From Celeribacter indicus (GTDB lineage: Bacteria > Pseudomonadota > Alphaproteobacteria > Rhodobacterales > Rhodobacteraceae), in the NCBI RefSeq assembly GCF_000819565.1, contig NZ_CP004393.1, forward strand, positions 861,001-925,000: a stretch of DNA of 64,000 nucleotides. The letters are read 5' to 3'. Below the pieces are notes generated by a model. The model ran no database searches and was not told the DNA's origin. It saw only the letters and a program-made list of their open reading frames with translations. The position numbers were made by a program, and so were the translations under genes. Shown here piece by piece: positions 62,389 through 64,000 of this stretch; within the stretch, counting starts at the first letter, position 1, and every line of letters begins with the position of its first letter.

Positions 62389-63279
62389 ATGCTGGAGTTT
62401 TTCACCGAATTCCCTGAACTGGGGCGGAGCGACCTCTCCGCTTTCCGGCAGGGGATCGACGAAGGGTTTCGCGCCTTCTCGCGCAATTACGGCGCGGCGC
62501 TCGAGGCCTTCTTCAATCCCCTTCTGAAATTCCTCGTCTGGTTCGAGGACGTTCTGATCGACGCGCCCTGGCCGCTCGTCATCCTCGTGATCGCCGCGCT
62601 CGCCTGGTTCGGGTCGCGCAGCTGGAAGATCACCGCGGGCGCAATCGTCTCGCTGCTGCTGATCGGCGTCTTCGGGATGTGGGAAGACACCATGTCCACG
62701 CTGGCGATGATCACCGTGGCAACGATCCTCTGTATCGCCATCGGCATTCCCATCGGGATCTTCATGTCGCGGTCCAATCGTGCGCAGTCGATCATCACCC
62801 CGGTGCTCGACGTGATGCAGACGATCCCCTCCTTCGTCTATCTCATCCCCGTCGTCATGCTCCTGGGCATCGGCAAGGTGCCGGGTCTCATCGCCGTGTG
62901 CATCTACGCCATTCCGCCCATCGTGCGCCTGACCAATCTCGGCATCCGCCTCGTCGACCGCGACGTGATGGAGGCCGCCGACAGTTTCGGTGCCTCCTCG
63001 CGGGAGAAACTCTTTGGCGTGCAGATCCCGCTGGCGCTCCCGAATATCTTCGCGGGCGTGAACCAGACGATCATGATGGCGCTGTCCATGGTGGTCATCG
63101 CCTCGATGATCGGGGTGAGGGGGCTCGGGACCCAGGTGCTGCGCGCCATCGGCAACCAGTATCTCGCCCTCGGCCTGATGAACGGCCTCGCGATCGTCGC
63201 CCTCGCCATCATCTTCGACCGCGTGAGCCAGACCTACGGCAAGCGTTTGCAAAGCTACCGGGAGGCCCGCCATGACTGA
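62389..63279 (+). CDS. proW: glycine betaine/choline ABC transporter, permease
   Basis: 296 residues. A hydrophilic N-terminal 50 residues as in ProW, then six to seven membrane helices. The EAA loop that docks the ATPase is visible: MEAADSFGASSREKLFGVQIPLALPNI. Works with the adjacent proX and proV products. Its stop overlaps the proV start by eight bases (ATGACTGA). Confidence 0.93.
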   Translation: MLEFFTEFPELGRSDLSAFRQGIDEGFRAFSRNYGAALEAFFNPLLKFLVWFEDVLIDAPWPLVILVIAALAWFGSRSWKITAGAIVSLLLIGVFGMWEDTMSTLAMITVATILCIAIGIPIGIFMSRSNRAQSIITPVLDVMQTIPSFVYLIPVVMLLGIGKVPGLIAVCIYAIPPIVRLTNLGIRLVDRDVMEAADSFGASSREKLFGVQIPLALPNIFAGVNQTIMMALSMVVIASMIGVRGLGTQVLRAIGNQYLALGLMNGLAIVALAIIFDRVSQTYGKRLQSYREARHD

Positions 63280-64000
63280 TGCGACCCAGTCCGGGGAGGA
63301 GGTGAAGGTCTCCATCCGCAACCTCTACAAGATCTTCGGCAGCGATCCGATGCGTGCGCTCGAAGAGGTGAAGGCCGGCATGACCAAGGCCGAGCTGATG
63401 GAGCACAGCACCCATGCGCTCGGGCTCAGGGATATCAATCTCGATATCCACGCCCGCAAGCTCCAGGTCATCATGGGTCTGTCGGGCTCCGGCAAGTCGA
63501 CGCTGATCCGCCACCTCAACCGGCTGATCGAGCCCACCGCGGGAGAGATCTGGGTCGACGGCGAGGATGTGCTGGCGATGGACGACAAGGCGCTGCGCGA
63601 CCTGCGGCGTTTCAAAATGTCGATGGTGTTCCAGAAATTCGGCCTCCTGCCGCACCGCACCGTGCTCGAGAATGCGAAATACGGGCTCGAGATCCAGGGC
63701 GTTGAAAAGGCCGAGGCGGAGACGCGGGCGCGCAAGTGGCTCGACCGCGTCGGGCTTTCGGGATTCGAGGGGCAATATCCCAACCAGCTTTCCGGCGGCC
63801 AGCAGCAGCGCGTCGGTCTCGCCCGCGCGCTCGCGACGGATGCGGAGATCCTGCTGATGGACGAAGCCTTCTCCGCGCTCGATCCGCTCATCCGGACGGA
63901 CATGCAGTCGATCCTGCTCGAACTCCAGGAGGAGCTGCACAAGACGATCATCTTCATCACCCACGATCTCGACGAGGCACTGCGCATCGCCGACCGGATC
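63272..64000 (+). CDS. proV: glycine betaine/choline ABC transporter, ATPase (3' end outside window)
   Basis: 243 residues visible; the gene continues past the window. Walker A GLSGSGKST, Q-loop MVFQKFGLLPHRT, signature LSGGQQQRVGLARAL, Walker B ILLMDEAFSALD, H-loop FITHDLDEAL. The N-terminal MTKAELMEHSTHALGLRDIN insert is characteristic of ProV/OpuAA, whose C-terminal CBS domains (outside the view) would sense osmotic strength. Ribosome site GGAGG stands in the end of proW. Confidence 0.94.
   Translation, partial: MTDATQSGEEVKVSIRNLYKIFGSDPMRALEEVKAGMTKAELMEHSTHALGLRDINLDIHARKLQVIMGLSGSGKSTLIRHLNRLIEPTAGEIWVDGEDVLAMDDKALRDLRRFKMSMVFQKFGLLPHRTVLENAKYGLEIQGVEKAEAETRARKWLDRVGLSGFEGQYPNQLSGGQQQRVGLARALATDAEILLMDEAFSALDPLIRTDMQSILLELQEELHKTIIFITHDLDEALRIADRI

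Overview
The window is GC-rich and tightly packed chromosomal DNA from an alphaproteobacterium, most likely of the Rhodobacteraceae/Roseobacteraceae group. The grounds are gene content: a norCBQD-nnrS cluster beside nirK-nirV and an NnrR-type regulator, a perfect FNR-type box, an NADP malic enzyme with a phosphotransacetylase-like tail, a PrpE-type acyl-CoA ligase preceded by TTTGCAAA repeats, and several small conserved proteins typical of the group. I see no insertion sequence, prophage or CRISPR array; most of the window is housekeeping and central metabolism with one respiratory accessory block.

Layout. 1-10.3 kb: end of a 2OG-Fe(II) oxygenase gene, a class III sirtuin, a low-molecular-weight phosphatase, dgt, lepA, small membrane or lipoprotein genes around a shared FNR box, an alpha/beta hydrolase, glyA and nadK. 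10.3-18 kb: a two-gene phosphorelay (soluble hybrid kinase with receiver and Hpt domains, and an AAA+ response regulator that lacks the sigma-54 GAFTGA loop), then prpE and maeB. 18.1-22.6 kb: a translationally coupled nucleoside salvage operon cdd-deoA-deoB-add-upp. 22.7-26 kb: a SPOR-domain protein, an unknown membrane protein and a sulfotransferase. 26-33 kb: a fatty-acid beta-oxidation cluster on the minus strand (two MerR regulators, acyl-CoA dehydrogenase, small ribbon-helix-helix-like protein, thiolase, FadJ-type multienzyme). 33.2-41 kb: hotdog thioesterases with a MATE transporter, pyrD, a TetR regulator, a periplasmic 5'-nucleotidase and small conserved genes, then tRNA-Gly(TCC).

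41.4-54 kb: a HAD-UbiA fusion, then the partial denitrification block. A di-haem peroxidase, nnrS, two tiny membrane proteins and norD-norQ-norB-norC are followed by a DUF1858 gene, an NnrR/Dnr-type regulator, pseudoazurin, nirK and nirV. TTG-N8-CAA boxes lie in both divergent promoter regions. Together these would reduce nitrite to NO and NO to N2O; no nitrate or nitrous oxide reductase is in view. 54-64 kb: an acyl-CoA synthetase diverging from a ketoacyl synthase III, a BON-LysM protein, an MsbA-like exporter, and a glycine betaine/choline ABC operon (proX-proW-proV) cut by the window end.

The least explained signals are a dispersed inverted element (GAGTATTT, 3-4 bases, CAGCAAA) present in two convergent pairs, the GAFTGA-less regulator with its self-contained phosphorelay, a degenerate M48-like membrane protein, the HAD-UbiA fusion, and the small unassigned genes embedded in the nor region.
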